Shown: positions 35,330 through 44,436 of the stretch, piece by piece
How positions within the stretch are numbered: the first letter of the stretch is position 1
How the letters are laid out: every line of letters begins with the position of its first letter
Origin: Polaribacter vadi
Lineage (GTDB): Bacteria; Bacteroidota; Bacteroidia; Flavobacteriales; Flavobacteriaceae
Length of the DNA: 64,000 nt
Direction of reading: 5' to 3'
Assembly (NCBI RefSeq): GCF_001761365.1
Contig: NZ_CP017477.1
Coordinates: forward strand, 952,501 to 1,016,500
Notes under the pieces: generated by a model
Told to the model about the DNA's origin: nothing
Databases searched by the model: none
The model's input: the letters and a program-made list of their open reading frames with translations, nothing else
Position numbers and translations under genes: made by a program

Positions 35330-36886
35330 ATGATTAAAGAAATTCAATTACGCGTAAATTTAATTGAAGAACGTAAAGAAAATACGCTCCTTTATAAAGC
35401 AGCAAAAGAACTTTCTTTAGATGTTTCTGAAATTTCTGCTGTAAAAGTTTTAAGAAAATCGATTGATGCTCGTAAAAAAGAAACCATTTTTAACTATAAA
35501 GTAGCTGTTTATATCAATGAACAAGTTCCAGAAAAATCTGAATATAACTTTGATTATAAAGATGTTTCTAAAGCTAAAGAAATTCATATTATTGGTTTTG
35601 GTCCTGCAGGAATGTATGCTGCTTTGCGTTGTATAGAATTAGGTTACAAACCTGTAGTTTTAGAACGAGGTAAAAATGTTCAAGATAGAAGAAGAGATTT
35701 AAAAGCCATTAATCAAGACCATTTTGTAAACGAAGATTCTAATTATTGTTTTGGTGAAGGTGGTGCAGGAACGTATTCTGATGGAAAATTATACACAAGA
35801 AGTTTAAAACGTGGAGATGTTCGTAGAATTTTTGAAAACCTTGTTTTTCATGGAGCAACTGAGCAAATTTTAGTTGATGCACATCCTCATATTGGCACCA
35901 ATAAATTGCCAAAAATTATTCAGAATATTCGCGAAAATATTTTAAAGTTTGGTGGCGAAATTCATTTTGAAACTAAAGTAACCGATTTTACTATAAAAAA
36001 TAATAAATTACAAGCTATTCAACTTGCAAACGGATCAGAAATGGGTGTGAATTCTGTTATTTTAGCAACAGGTCATTCTGCAAGAGATGTGTATGAATTG
36101 TTGCATAAAAAAGAAATCGCTTTAAAAGCAAAATCTTTTGCAATGGGCGTTCGTGTTGAACATCCACAGGAAATAATAGACCAAATTCAGTACAATTGTT
36201 CTGGAGAAAGAGATGAATTATTACCAGCTGCAGCTTATAGTTTGGTGCATCAAGTAAATAATAGAGGTGTCTATTCTTTTTGCATGTGTCCTGGAGGTTT
36301 TATTGTACCAGCAGCCACTGCAAATGGCGAAGTTGTTGTTAATGGAATGTCGCCAAGTAGAAGAAATAATAAGTTTGCCAATTCAGGAATTGTTGTAGAA
36401 CTTGATATTGATAAAGATTTTAAAAAATATGAAAAATTCGGCGCTTTAAAAGGGTTAGAATTTCAGAAAGATTTAGAAAAAATTGCTTTTTTTGCTGGTG
36501 GAAGAACCCAAACTGCACCTGCTCAAAGATTGGTAGATTTTGTTGACGGAAAATTATCAACAGATTTAAATGACACTTCTTATCAACCTGGCTTAAAATC
36601 TGCACCTTTACATTCTTTATTACCAAAAATTATTGGTAGTAGATTAAGAAAAGGATTTGCTGCTTTTGGGCAAAAAATGCACGGATACTATACTAATGAA
36701 GCCAATATTGTAGGTGTAGAATCTAGAACGTCATCACCTGTAAATATACCAAGAAAAGAAAACTTAGAACATACAGAAATAGAGGGTTTATTTCCTTGTG
36801 GAGAAGGTGGTGGTTATGCAGGAGGAATCGTTTCTGCTGCTATGGATGGAGAACGTTGTGCAGAAGCTGCGATTGGAAAATTATAA
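35330..36886 (+). CDS. FAD-dependent oxidoreductase (HI0933/YhiN-unrelated, large NAD(P)/FAD family)
   Basis: 518 residues. An N-terminal region (1-80) of mixed fold precedes a dinucleotide-binding motif IHIIGFGPAGMYAALRCIELG near residue 85. Further motifs are CFGEGGAGTYSDGKLYTR, VILATGHSARDVYELLHKK, CMCPGGFIVPAATANGEVVVNG, the AGGRTQTAPAQRLVDF stretch and the closing GEGGGYAGGIVSAAMDG. These fit the family of long, uncharacterised FAD-dependent dehydrogenases found in many bacteria. The substrate is unknown. A TACCTTTG box at 35276-35283 lies about 47 bases before the ATG. Confidence 0.88.
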   Translation: MIKEIQLRVNLIEERKENTLLYKAAKELSLDVSEISAVKVLRKSIDARKKETIFNYKVAVYINEQVPEKSEYNFDYKDVSKAKEIHIIGFGPAGMYAALRCIELGYKPVVLERGKNVQDRRRDLKAINQDHFVNEDSNYCFGEGGAGTYSDGKLYTRSLKRGDVRRIFENLVFHGATEQILVDAHPHIGTNKLPKIIQNIRENILKFGGEIHFETKVTDFTIKNNKLQAIQLANGSEMGVNSVILATGHSARDVYELLHKKEIALKAKSFAMGVRVEHPQEIIDQIQYNCSGERDELLPAAAYSLVHQVNNRGVYSFCMCPGGFIVPAATANGEVVVNGMSPSRRNNKFANSGIVVELDIDKDFKKYEKFGALKGLEFQKDLEKIAFFAGGRTQTAPAQRLVDFVDGKLSTDLNDTSYQPGLKSAPLHSLLPKIIGSRLRKGFAAFGQKMHGYYTNEANIVGVESRTSSPVNIPRKENLEHTEIEGLFPCGEGGGYAGGIVSAAMDGERCAEAAIGKL

Positions 36887-36960
36887 GTTTTTTGATAACT
36901 TTTATAATTTTTTCACTTTAAATCAATTACAATTTATAATTTTACAACATAATACAATAC

Positions 36961-37401
36961 ATGAAAATTACCATTGGTAGAATTGATAAAGCAGATTTCC
37001 CTAAATTAATTTTAGAAGATATCGACTTAAAAATTGATTCAGGCGCATATACATCATCTATACATTGCTCTGACATAGAGGAGATTACTATTGATAACGA
37101 AAGTTTTATTAAGTTTACATTATTAGATCCTGAACATCCTTTTTACAACAATAAAGAGTTTACTTCTAAAAATTATACCTCTAAAATTGTAAAAAGTTCT
37201 AACGGAATTTCTGAAAAAAGATTTATGATTCAGACAGAAATTACTATTTTTAATACAACATTTCCTATTTACTTAACATTAAGTGAACGCAAAGACATGA
37301 AATTTCCTATATTGTTAGGAAGAAAATTCTTAAACAAAAAATTTTTGATAGATACTTCAAAGACAAATTTATCCTATAAATTAAAATACACAAACAAATG
37401 A
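36961..37401 (+). CDS. RimB-like ATP-dependent zinc/retropepsin-type protease (RimK partner)
   Basis: 146 residues, a single-domain retropepsin-like protein. It shows the active-site turn [12 protein letters not shown] near residue 24-35 and [18 protein letters not shown] near the end, a pattern of the RimB/Ycp-type putative ATP-dependent zinc proteases that sit next to RimK. Its stop overlaps the rimK ATG (37398) by four bases. A role in processing poly-glutamate tails on S6 is known for RimB-type neighbours; here it is inferred from context. Confidence 0.85.
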   Translation: MKITIGRIDKADFPKLILEDIDLKIDSGAYTSSIHCSDIEEITIDNESFIKFTLLDPEHPFYNNKEFTSKNYTSKIVKSSNGISEKRFMIQTEITIFNTTFPIYLTLSERKDMKFPILLGRKFLNKKFLIDTSKTNLSYKLKYTNK

Positions 37402-38273
37402 GAATAGTTATTCTATCGAGAAATCCTAAATTATATTCTACTCGCAGATTGGTAGAAGCTGCAACCAAAAGAAAACACGAAGTTTTTGTAGTCGATCATT
37501 TAAAATGTAATATAGAGATAGAAAGAAGAGCTCCTAAAATTTATTATAAAGGAGAATATATAGAAAATATTGATGCAATTATACCTAGAATTGGAGCCTC
37601 TGTTACTTTTTATGGTACAGCTGTTATTCGTCAATTTGAAATGATGAAGGTTTTTACAGCGGTTTCATCTATCGCTTTAACAAGATCTAGAGATAAATTA
37701 AGTAGTTTACAAATTTTAGCAAGAGCTGGAGTTGGCCTACCAAAAACTGTTTTTACAAATTACACAAAAGATGTAGAACATGTAATAAATTCAGTTGGTG
37801 GAACACCTTTAGTTTTAAAACTCTTAGAAGGTACACAAGGTCTAGGCGTTGTTTTGGCAGAAACACCAAATGCAGCAACTTCTGTTTTAGAAGCATTTAA
37901 TGGTTTAGGTGCAAGAGTAATTGCACAAGAATTTATTAAAGAAGCTGGTGGTGCAGATATTAGAGCTTTTGTAGTGGATGGAAAAGTGATTGGCGCTATG
38001 AAACGTCAAGGAAAAGAAGGTGAATTCCGTTCTAATTTACACAGAGGTGGAAATGCAATTGTTATAGAATTGTCTGACGAAGAAGAAAGAACTGCCCTAA
38101 AAGCTACAAAAGCAATGGGATTAGGTGTTGCTGGAGTAGATATGTTACAATCCTCAAAAGGACCTTTGGTTTTAGAAGTAAATTCTTCTCCTGGTTTAGA
38201 GGGTATTGAAGTGGCTACTGGTAAAAATATTGCTAAAGAAATTATCCGTTATTTAGAGTTGCATGTCGAGTAA
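37398..38273 (+). CDS. rimK: Ribosomal protein S6-L-glutamate ligase (RimK)
   Basis: 291 residues of the ATP-grasp fold. Seen are the N-terminal [40 protein letters not shown], the ATP-grasp [14 protein letters not shown] and [25 protein letters not shown], and [13 protein letters not shown]. It adds glutamates to the C-terminus of ribosomal protein S6 and probably other proteins. It overlaps the protease gene upstream and the aspartoacylase-like gene downstream (11 bases), so the three are one operon. Confidence 0.93.
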   Translation: MRIVILSRNPKLYSTRRLVEAATKRKHEVFVVDHLKCNIEIERRAPKIYYKGEYIENIDAIIPRIGASVTFYGTAVIRQFEMMKVFTAVSSIALTRSRDKLSSLQILARAGVGLPKTVFTNYTKDVEHVINSVGGTPLVLKLLEGTQGLGVVLAETPNAATSVLEAFNGLGARVIAQEFIKEAGGADIRAFVVDGKVIGAMKRQGKEGEFRSNLHRGGNAIVIELSDEEERTALKATKAMGLGVAGVDMLQSSKGPLVLEVNSSPGLEGIEVATGKNIAKEIIRYLELHVE

Positions 38274-39213
38274 ACCTTTTACACTTTTAGGTAAAGTTAT
38301 TCCTGAAGGAAAACGTACAGTAATTGATTTAAAAATCGCAAAATTACATACAAGAACTACTGTAAATGTTCCTGTAATTATTGAACATTCTAATAATCCA
38401 GGACCTGTAGTTTTATTGTTGGCAGGTATTCATGGTGATGAAACAAATGGAGTTGGTATTGTTAGAGAAATTATCGATTTAAAAATGAACAAACCTAAAA
38501 ACGGGACTATTATTTGTATTCCTGTTTTTAATATTTTTGGCTATTTAATTCAAACAAGAGAGTTTCCTGATGGTCGTGATTTAAACAGGATGTTTCCTGG
38601 AACTTTAAACGGATCTTTAGCAAGCCAATTTGCTTATCAGTTTAGCGAAAAAATTGCTCCTTTTGTAGATTATGTAATCGATTTTCATACTGGTGGAGGA
38701 GAACGTGATAATATTGCACAAATACGATGTAATAAAGATGATGCAAAAGGTTTGGAATTGGCTAAAATCTTTAATCCGCCAATGATTGTGTACTCTAATA
38801 ACATTGTAAAATCGTTAAGAGAAACCTTGCACAAAATGGGTAAAACCGTTTTACTTTTTGAAGGTGGAAAATCGAAAGAATTAAACCCAACAATTATAAA
38901 CGAAGGTGTTAATGGTACAAGAAATGTCTTAATTCATTTAGGTTTAATTGAAGGCGAAATTAAAGCAAGAGCAACTTCTATCTTTGTAAAAGAAGCAAAA
39001 TGGTTGCGTGCATCAGATTCTGGAATGTTTAAAGTTAGAATTACAAATGGCGCTTATGTGAAGAAAAAAGAAGTGCTAGGAGTTATTCAAGATCCTTTTG
39101 GAGAATTTAAAAAGAAAGTGTACGCTCCTTTTAATTGCTATGTTTTTTGCATTAATAAAACACCAATCGTAAATAAAGGAGATGCTTTATTCCATTTAAG
39201 CTTAGAAAAATAA
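38263..39213 (+). CDS. Succinylglutamate desuccinylase/aspartoacylase-family protein
   Basis: 316 residues of zinc carboxypeptidase fold. Zinc ligands are visible in [11 protein letters not shown] (His, Glu) and [10 protein letters not shown] (His), with the intervening [10 protein letters not shown] segment. The family removes acyl or carboxy groups from amino acids. Here it follows rimK with an 11-base overlap, so a role in removing or trimming glutamyl modifications made by RimK is a reasonable hypothesis based only on position. The C-terminal 90 residues form a beta-rich domain with [12 protein letters not shown]. Confidence 0.88.
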   Translation: MSSKPFTLLGKVIPEGKRTVIDLKIAKLHTRTTVNVPVIIEHSNNPGPVVLLLAGIHGDETNGVGIVREIIDLKMNKPKNGTIICIPVFNIFGYLIQTREFPDGRDLNRMFPGTLNGSLASQFAYQFSEKIAPFVDYVIDFHTGGGERDNIAQIRCNKDDAKGLELAKIFNPPMIVYSNNIVKSLRETLHKMGKTVLLFEGGKSKELNPTIINEGVNGTRNVLIHLGLIEGEIKARATSIFVKEAKWLRASDSGMFKVRITNGAYVKKKEVLGVIQDPFGEFKKKVYAPFNCYVFCINKTPIVNKGDALFHLSLEK

Positions 39214-39235
39214 GCTTAATAGAGATGTAGTTACC

Positions 39236-39435
39236 ATGTCTAAAAAGCGTCAGAATTACAAAAAAGAAAACACGTTTACTGTGTATGAAAACAATCATTC
39301 AGATTTGTTGAGCAATCCTAAAATAACTGAAATATTAAAAAATTAGATGCGAGTTATTTCTCTTCTTTTAATGAGCAAAAAATTTTAAAAAGACTTTCTA
39401 CTTTTAAAAAATCCTTTCCATACTTCTGCAAATAA
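39236..39435 (+). pseudogene. Small gene broken by a single-base frameshift
   Basis: ATG 39236 gives 36 residues (MSKKRQNYKKENTFTVYENN, then HSDLLSNPKITEILKN) ending at TAG 39344-39346. Adding one A in the A-run near 39337-39342 keeps the frame open for a further 30 residues (KLDASYFSSFNEQKILKRLS, then FPYFCK) to TAA at 39433-39435. The continuity of composition suggests an original product of about 66 residues. No family recognised. A homopolymer sequencing error would produce the same picture. Confidence 0.5.
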
Positions 39436-39472
39436 ATTATCTTTACAAAATAACAGTACTATAAAAAACACC

Positions 39473-39537
39473 ATAACCTGTGAAATTTACGGGATATGTG
39501 TAATAAAAGTTACTTTATAATGAGTTGTGCACAATTA
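39473..39537 (+). repeat. Cassette left-flank repeat, copy B
   Basis: Aligns without gaps to 7803-7867 (about 48 of 65 positions). The hairpin arms are decayed here (ATAACCTGTGAA against TTTACGGGATAT). It ends in GAGTTGTGCACAATT, where GTTGTGC (39524-39530) is the core at the left edge of the esterase cassette. Confidence 0.6.
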
Positions 39538-40993
39538 AAGAAAACCTACGAAAATGAAATATAAATTTTTATTTATTGCAATTTTAATTTTTCAAATAAT
39601 TAATATTCAAGCTCAAAATTCGATAGAATCAAAAACCATTGATTCAAAAGTATTAAATGAAAAAAGAGAAATTAAAGTTTTATTACCAAAAGATTACTCA
39701 AAAGAAAACAAATATCCAGTAGTCTATATTACTGATGCTAATTATAATTTTGAAATTGCTTCCAATTATTTAACTCAGCTCATAAAATTCAATTCTATAC
39801 CAAAATCCATATTAGTTGGTATTCCTCAAAAAAATAGAGGGAATGAACTTGATATTTTTTGGAGCGAAAATGGAATTAACTTTAAGAATTTTATTTTTAA
39901 TGAAGTTATTCCGTTTATTAACAGCAAATATGAAACATCGGATTTTAATGCAATAATTGGACACTCTGATGGAGCTGAATATAATCACTTGTTAATGATG
40001 GAAAAAGATAGTCCATTTAGAGGCTTTATAAATATTAGTGAAAATCTTTACAATGATGTTAGCAGTAACATCTCAACTTATTTCAAAAACTATAAAAAAG
40101 ATAAACTATATTACTTTATTGCAAATGCAGAATATGACACTCAAGATAGAATCGATGCTGGGAAAAAAATCGAAGAATTGTTTATAAATAGCAAAAATGA
40201 AAAAATTAAGTTTCTAAAAAAAACTTATAACGCTGACCACCAAAATGTACTTTCAAAATCATTATTAGATGGAATACTTTTTGTTTTTCAAGATTATCGA
40301 AATAACTTGAATTATCAAAACTTCAAAGATTTTGTCGATAATTATCATAATAACATTAATGAGAGTTATGGTTTCAAACCAGAACTAAACGAGAATGATA
40401 TTGACTATTTTTTCGGAAAAATTCTTGATGACAAGGATGTGAAAATGTATGAGTTTTTAATAAATTACACTTCTGACAAAGGCATCTTTTACTCAAATAC
40501 ATTGGACAGAGCCAATCAATATTTTTATATGGAAGAATACCTAAAAACAGTTGAATTTTGGAATAAGACTGTAAATGAATTCAAAGATATTTCACCTCGT
40601 GTATTCTATTTTAATTTCACAAAAGCTATTGATGCTTATTTACAGTTAAACAACCCAAAAGGAGCAATTGAATTTTTAGAAAAATGCAAAAATAGATTAC
40701 CTGAACATAAACTTTCTTTTAATTATTTCATTGCAAAAACTGCATTAGAAAATAAGGTAAGGACAAGAATAGGAAAGAAATATTTAAAGTATTGTGAGGA
40801 AAATTTTATTGAGAACAGATACTTTAAAAAGGAAGATTTGATTAAATTAAAAGAAAAATAAAAACTGTGCACAACACCGTGTATAATTAATGGCTAGTTC
40901 TCGCCTACTTACGAAAATCCTTGCGGATTTTATATTCGGTTTTTATTTACTAAATTAGGTGCTTAAACACGCCACTAATCATACACAAAAACG
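39525..40993 (+). mobile_element. Candidate single-gene cassette 1 (esterase-like gene) with integron-like edges
   Basis: Left core GTTGTGC (39524-39530); after the stop codon the core GCACAAC (40869-40875), its exact reverse complement. The foldable site 40869-40999 ends the cassette; its right core already belongs to the next cassette. In integron cassettes the R'' core of a cassette's attC pairs with the R' core carried at the same cassette's 5' end, and this is what is seen. There is no integrase gene in the window. Confidence 0.55.
39554..40861 (+). CDS. Exported esterase-like alpha/beta hydrolase with C-terminal helical region
   Basis: 435 residues with a Sec signal peptide (ending IQAQNS, about residue 21). 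Residues about 25-260 are a putative esterase domain (the Fes/IroE/esterase D group): REIKVLLPKDYSKENKYPVVY, then FNEVIPFINSKYETSDF and the nucleophile elbow IIGHSDGAEYNHLL with Ser at about 139, followed by NADHQNVLSKSLLDG with the likely catalytic His. The last 150 residues are helical and TPR-like (YFYMEEYLKTVEFWNKTVNE, GAIEFLEKCKNRL). The gene is intact and fills a candidate cassette. Substrate unknown. Confidence 0.8.
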   Translation: MKYKFLFIAILIFQIINIQAQNSIESKTIDSKVLNEKREIKVLLPKDYSKENKYPVVYITDANYNFEIASNYLTQLIKFNSIPKSILVGIPQKNRGNELDIFWSENGINFKNFIFNEVIPFINSKYETSDFNAIIGHSDGAEYNHLLMMEKDSPFRGFINISENLYNDVSSNISTYFKNYKKDKLYYFIANAEYDTQDRIDAGKKIEELFINSKNEKIKFLKKTYNADHQNVLSKSLLDGILFVFQDYRNNLNYQNFKDFVDNYHNNINESYGFKPELNENDIDYFFGKILDDKDVKMYEFLINYTSDKGIFYSNTLDRANQYFYMEEYLKTVEFWNKTVNEFKDISPRVFYFNFTKAIDAYLQLNNPKGAIEFLEKCKNRLPEHKLSFNYFIAKTALENKVRTRIGKKYLKYCEENFIENRYFKKEDLIKLKEK

Positions 40994-40999
40994 TTAGCC
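40869..40999 (+). other. attC-like foldable recombination-site candidate
   Basis: Between cores GCACAAC (40869) and GTTAGCC (40993-40999) lies a long imperfect inverted repeat. GTGTATAATTAATGGC (40879-40894) pairs with GCCACTAATCATACAC (40971-40986) at 14 of 16 positions, CGCCTA (40902-40907) pairs with TAGGTG (40956-40961) with one G-U, and a perfect 7-bp hairpin (AAAATCC, loop TTGC, GGATTTT, 40914-40931) sits inside. A single strand would fold into one long bulged stem with a variable tip, the defining shape of attC. The spacing between core and inner arm is 3 on one side and 6 on the other. Confidence 0.55.
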
Positions 41000-42077
41000 A
41001 TAATAAAAAAATGAAACCAAGAATATTCATAGGATCATCAACAGAACAACTTGATATTGCATATATAATTCAAGAAAACTTGGAATATGATGCATAAACA
41101 ACTGTTTGGACTCAAGGAATTTTCAAACTTTCAAGTAATGCATTAGATTCATTAATAAAATCGTTAGATAATTTTGATTTTGCAATCTTTGTCTTTCATC
41201 CAGATGACATAACACAAATAAGGAATGAATCATTTGAAACAGTTCGAGATAATTTAATCTTTGAATTAGGCTTATTTATTGGTAAATTAGGAAAAGAGAA
41301 AGTATTCTTTTTGGTTCCAAGAACAATAAAAAAACTTCATCTACCAACTGATTTATTAGGATTTACAGCTGGAACTTATGACAATATTCGAGAAGATAAT
41401 AATTTACAAGCCAGCCTTGGCCCATTTTGTAATCAAGTTCGAAAAGAATTAAAAGAGTTTATTTATGAAAACCTTGAAGATATTCAGGACGAACCTAATT
41501 ATATAAAAAAAATTGCAATTGAAAAATCAAGTCATTGGGAATTCTTATTTGCTTCTGCTCTTTTAAAATCAAAATTAAATCCTATAAACGAAACTTATGT
41601 GGAAATCGATAAAGGTTTTGTTATTCAAAGAGCAAAATATTTAGATAGTAATGAGTTCTTTGATTGGATTAAAATAACATTAACTGATTTTGAGAATTTT
41701 GTTAAATTATTTCAACTTTGCGCAACAAATTTAGTTCAAGCATTTGGAGAACCTGGAATTGCAGCAAAACCAATAGAAATAAAAAATTCAATTGAGAGAT
41801 TTATTCAGCTTTGTCGAGAACTAATTAACTGGGAATTTGAGCTAAATTCATTGGAAGTGCCTGAAGATTTGAAAATTGTAAAAACAAAACTTAGAGGAGC
41901 TACCAAATTATTGGTTATAAATGAATTGAATAATTTACAGTTTGAATTACAAAAAGTATCTGACGAAAAAGCAACGGAAGTGAATTTGACTTTTACACCT
42001 AAATTACCTGAAACTTTAAATTCTGTCGTGAATGATTTCAGATTACATTTTGGAATATAAAATTCTGTGGCTAAAAC
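40994..42077 (+). mobile_element. Candidate single-gene cassette 2 (TIR-like gene) with integron-like edges
   Basis: Left core GTTAGCC (40993-40999). Nine bases after the gene's stop is GGCTAAAAC (42069-42077), the reverse complement of the left core with two extra A's. The core differs from that of the first cassette (GTTGTGC/GCACAAC), yet each cassette's own edges match. ACCCGTATAA then follows, aligning with the ACACCGTGTATAA after the first cassette's gene. The rest of the site before trmD is degraded, apart from a 7-bp hairpin (TAGAATA / TATTCTA). Confidence 0.45.
41011..42060 (+). pseudogene. TIR-like (PF10137/Cap12-type) nucleotide-binding protein with a nonsense codon at position 29
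   Basis: From ATG 41011 the frame reads [20 protein letters not shown], a typical start of the TIR-like domain found in CBASS/Pycsar-associated effectors, then meets TAA at 41095-41097 (DA*TTVWTQG). Without that stop the frame is open for 349 codons to 42060. The domain continues as VWTQGIFKLSSNALDSLIKS, then FAIFVFHPDD, RDNLIFELGLFIGKLGKEKV and HLPTDLLGFTAG. Residues about 190-349 are an all-helical C-terminal part. Family members are NAD-hydrolysing defence effectors. A GAA-to-TAA change would explain the break. The usable remainder has no good start. Confidence 0.85.
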
Positions 42078-42158
42078 CCGTATAAAACAAAATAGAATAC
42101 CAGATATTCTAAAAATTACACATCTATAAAAAAATCATTTCAAAACAATCAAAAAACT

Positions 42159-42166
42159 TACATTTG
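42159..42166 (+). promoter_or_regulatory. -7 promoter box abutting the trmD start (leaderless candidate)
   Basis: TACATTTG, then CAAA, then the ATG at 42171. The gap is exactly four bases. Confidence 0.6.
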
Positions 42167-42170
42167 CAAA

Positions 42171-42848
42171 ATGCGAATAGACATTATTTCAGTAGCTCCC
42201 AATTTATTAGAAAGTCCATTTAACCATTCTATTGTAAAACGTGCAAAAGAAAAAGGGTTGGTAGAAATTATAATTCACGATTTACGTGAATATGGTTTGG
42301 GCAATTACAAACAAATTGATGACACACAATTTGGTGGTGGTGCAGGCATGGTTATGATGATTGAACCGATTGCAAATTGTATTAAAAAATTGCAAGCTGA
42401 AAGAAATTACGATGAAGTTATTTATATGACTCCAGATGCAAAAACATTAAATCAATCTACAGCAAATACACTTTCTTTAAAAGAAAATATTTTAATTTTA
42501 ACAGGTCATTACAAAGGTGTAGATCAGCGAATTAGAGATTTATTTATTACCAAAGAAATTTCTATTGGCGATTATGTTTTAACAGGTGGCGAATTGGCTG
42601 CAGCTGTTTTGGTAGATGCTATTGTACGTTTAATTCCAGGTGTTATTGGCGATGAGCAATCTGCGTTAACAGATTCCTTTCAAGATAATTTATTATCTCC
42701 TCCAGTATATACAAGACCTGCAGATTTTGAAGGTCATAAAGTTCCAGAAATTTTATTGTCTGGCAATTTCCCTAAAATTGAAGATTGGAGAAGTGAACAA
42801 GCCTATAAAAGAACTGAAGAAATTAGGCCGGATTTATTGGAAGACTAA
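42171..42848 (+). CDS. trmD: tRNA (guanine-N1)-methyltransferase
   Basis: 225 residues. TrmD methylates G37 of tRNAs that read codons starting with C, preventing frameshifting. Family motifs are complete: the N-terminal [15 protein letters not shown], the trefoil-knot SAM site [16 protein letters not shown] and [23 protein letters not shown], and a C-terminal domain with [11 protein letters not shown] and [20 protein letters not shown]. The gene is transcribed from the box four bases upstream. It lies between the accessory island and a GT39-type gene, with rplS farther on, and is not adjacent to rimM or rpsP as in Escherichia coli. Confidence 0.97.
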   Translation: MRIDIISVAPNLLESPFNHSIVKRAKEKGLVEIIIHDLREYGLGNYKQIDDTQFGGGAGMVMMIEPIANCIKKLQAERNYDEVIYMTPDAKTLNQSTANTLSLKENILILTGHYKGVDQRIRDLFITKEISIGDYVLTGGELAAAVLVDAIVRLIPGVIGDEQSALTDSFQDNLLSPPVYTRPADFEGHKVPEILLSGNFPKIEDWRSEQAYKRTEEIRPDLLED

Positions 42849-42865
42849 AATAAAGTGGTTTGAAC

Positions 42866-42886
42866 ATACTGAACTTGTTTCAGTAT
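42866..42886 (+). repeat. Palindromic dispersed repeat downstream of trmD
   Basis: ATACTGAA CTTGT TTCAGTAT: a perfect 8-bp stem with a five-base loop. From memory, TGAACTTGTTTCAGnATCT-type palindromes are recurrent between genes in flavobacteria. It lies inside the long upstream extension of the next reading frame, which supports starting that gene at 42916. Confidence 0.65.
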
Positions 42887-42915
42887 CTTCGACAAAATTT
42901 TATACGATAAAACTT

Positions 42916-44394
42916 TTGAATACAATAAAAACTTTCATAATAAATAACAAAGCCATTTCTTGGGTTTTAGGTTTTCAGCTTTTTAGGTTGATTTTACTCC
43001 CATTTATGGGCTTAATGCCACAAGATGCCTACTATTATTTATATGGGCAAAATTTATCTTTGTCGTATTTTGATCATCCAGGAATGATTGGATATCTATT
43101 AAGAATTTTCTCTGAAGTTTTTGGACAATCTGTTTTTATTGTAAAGTTTACCGACTTTTTTATTACTTCGTTAACTATTTTAAGTTTCTATAAATTAGCC
43201 TCTTATTTTTTATCAAAACAAAAATTACAAAGAGCGTTTGTTTTACTAGCCTCCACTATTTTTATTTCTATTTTATCATTCAATTCTACTCCAGATGTTC
43301 CTCTTTTATTATTCTGGACATTGAGTTTAATCTGTTTATACAAAGCTATATTTGAAGATAAAAAACTCTTTTGGATTCTTGGAGGAATTGCAATGGGTTT
43401 AGCTTTTAACAGCAAATACACAGCACTTTTATTACAAATCGGACTGATTTTATTTGTGCTTTTTTCAAAAAAACAGAGAAAATTACTACTTTCTCCTTGG
43501 CTGTATGTATCGTTATTAATTTCTGTGGCAGTCACATTTCCTGTTTGGTATTGGAATTATCAAAACGATTTCGCCTCTTTTGCGTTTCAATCTTCTTCAA
43601 GAACAAGTTCAATTTCTGAATTTAAATTTTCTTCAAGTTATTTTTTTGGTGCAATTGGGCATCAACTATTTTTGTTATTGCCTGTTTTGTTTTTAATTTT
43701 TATCACTTTTACCTATAAATATATTAAAAGAGCGTTGTTAAAATTTAGATTACCAAGTTCAAAAACGTTGTTTTTATTAGCATTTTTTATTCCTACATTT
43801 GTTGGTTTCTTTAGCCTCACTCCTATTTATTGGGTAAAATTAAATTGGATGATGCCTTCTTACATCACTGGAATTATTTTAGCAGGGATGTTTATCAGCA
43901 AGAAATTATTGAAAATTCAGCTTATCATTTCTATTATTTTTCATGTGCTTTTTTGCATTCAAATATTGTTTTATGTAGCTCCTATTAAGAGTGATGACAC
44001 TTGGGTTGGCTGGAAAGAATTAGCAATAGAAACTGAAAAACTACAAGAAAAATATCCAAATACTTTTGTATTTTCTGATGATAATTATAAAACATCTGCT
44101 TGTTTAAACTTTTTTATGGATGATAAAGTGTATGCGCAAAACATTATAGGTTTGCCTGCTTTACATTTCGATTATTTGGGTGATGATCTATCAACCTTAA
44201 AAGGAAAAAATGCCATTTTTATTGATTCTGATAAACGTTTTAAGACTGCTGATAAGTTAGGAGAAGTGAATCCATTGTTAGATGCATATTTTAAAAATGT
44301 AACTGAATTAGAGCCAATTATCATTCAAATAAATAAAAACCAGAGCAGAAAATTTTGGGTTTTCTATTGTACTGATTATCAACCTAAAAAATAA
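42916..44394 (+). CDS. GT39/ArnT-type membrane glycosyltransferase
   Basis: 492 residues from the TTG at 42916. The frame is open back to 42727, but the extra residues overlap trmD and a repeat. About ten transmembrane helices follow a short N-terminus. The GT-C fold signature is present: an acidic residue in LMPQDAYYYLYGQNL just after helix 1, then YFDHPGMIGYLLR, as in dolichol- or undecaprenyl-phosphate sugar-dependent transferases. It transfers a sugar from a lipid carrier to an unknown acceptor in the periplasm. The start is a TTG with no obvious ribosome-binding site. Confidence 0.82.
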   Translation: MNTIKTFIINNKAISWVLGFQLFRLILLPFMGLMPQDAYYYLYGQNLSLSYFDHPGMIGYLLRIFSEVFGQSVFIVKFTDFFITSLTILSFYKLASYFLSKQKLQRAFVLLASTIFISILSFNSTPDVPLLLFWTLSLICLYKAIFEDKKLFWILGGIAMGLAFNSKYTALLLQIGLILFVLFSKKQRKLLLSPWLYVSLLISVAVTFPVWYWNYQNDFASFAFQSSSRTSSISEFKFSSSYFFGAIGHQLFLLLPVLFLIFITFTYKYIKRALLKFRLPSSKTLFLLAFFIPTFVGFFSLTPIYWVKLNWMMPSYITGIILAGMFISKKLLKIQLIISIIFHVLFCIQILFYVAPIKSDDTWVGWKELAIETEKLQEKYPNTFVFSDDNYKTSACLNFFMDDKVYAQNIIGLPALHFDYLGDDLSTLKGKNAIFIDSDKRFKTADKLGEVNPLLDAYFKNVTELEPIIIQINKNQSRKFWVFYCTDYQPKK

Positions 44395-44428
44395 TTGCTT
44401 TTTAGTTTTATCAACTGAAAAAAAATAC

Positions 44429-44436
44429 TATTTTTG
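44429..44436 (+). promoter_or_regulatory. -7 promoter box of rplS
   Basis: TATTTTTG, a full match to TAnnTTTG. It leaves a leader of about 65-70 bases before the rplS ATG at 44506. Confidence 0.6.

Noticed and set aside
41311..42060. TTG at 41311 as a separate gene start
   Set aside because: The frame is the same as that of the TIR-like gene at 41011, whose N-terminal motif is intact; the short form would lack most of the TIR-like domain.
39524..42077. Classical integron (intI plus attC array)
   Set aside because: No integrase gene is in the window and the cores do not fit GTTRRRY, so only an integron-like element is claimed.
42727..42915. Upstream part of the glycosyltransferase frame
   Set aside because: It overlaps trmD and the palindromic repeat at 42866 and contains no conserved residues.
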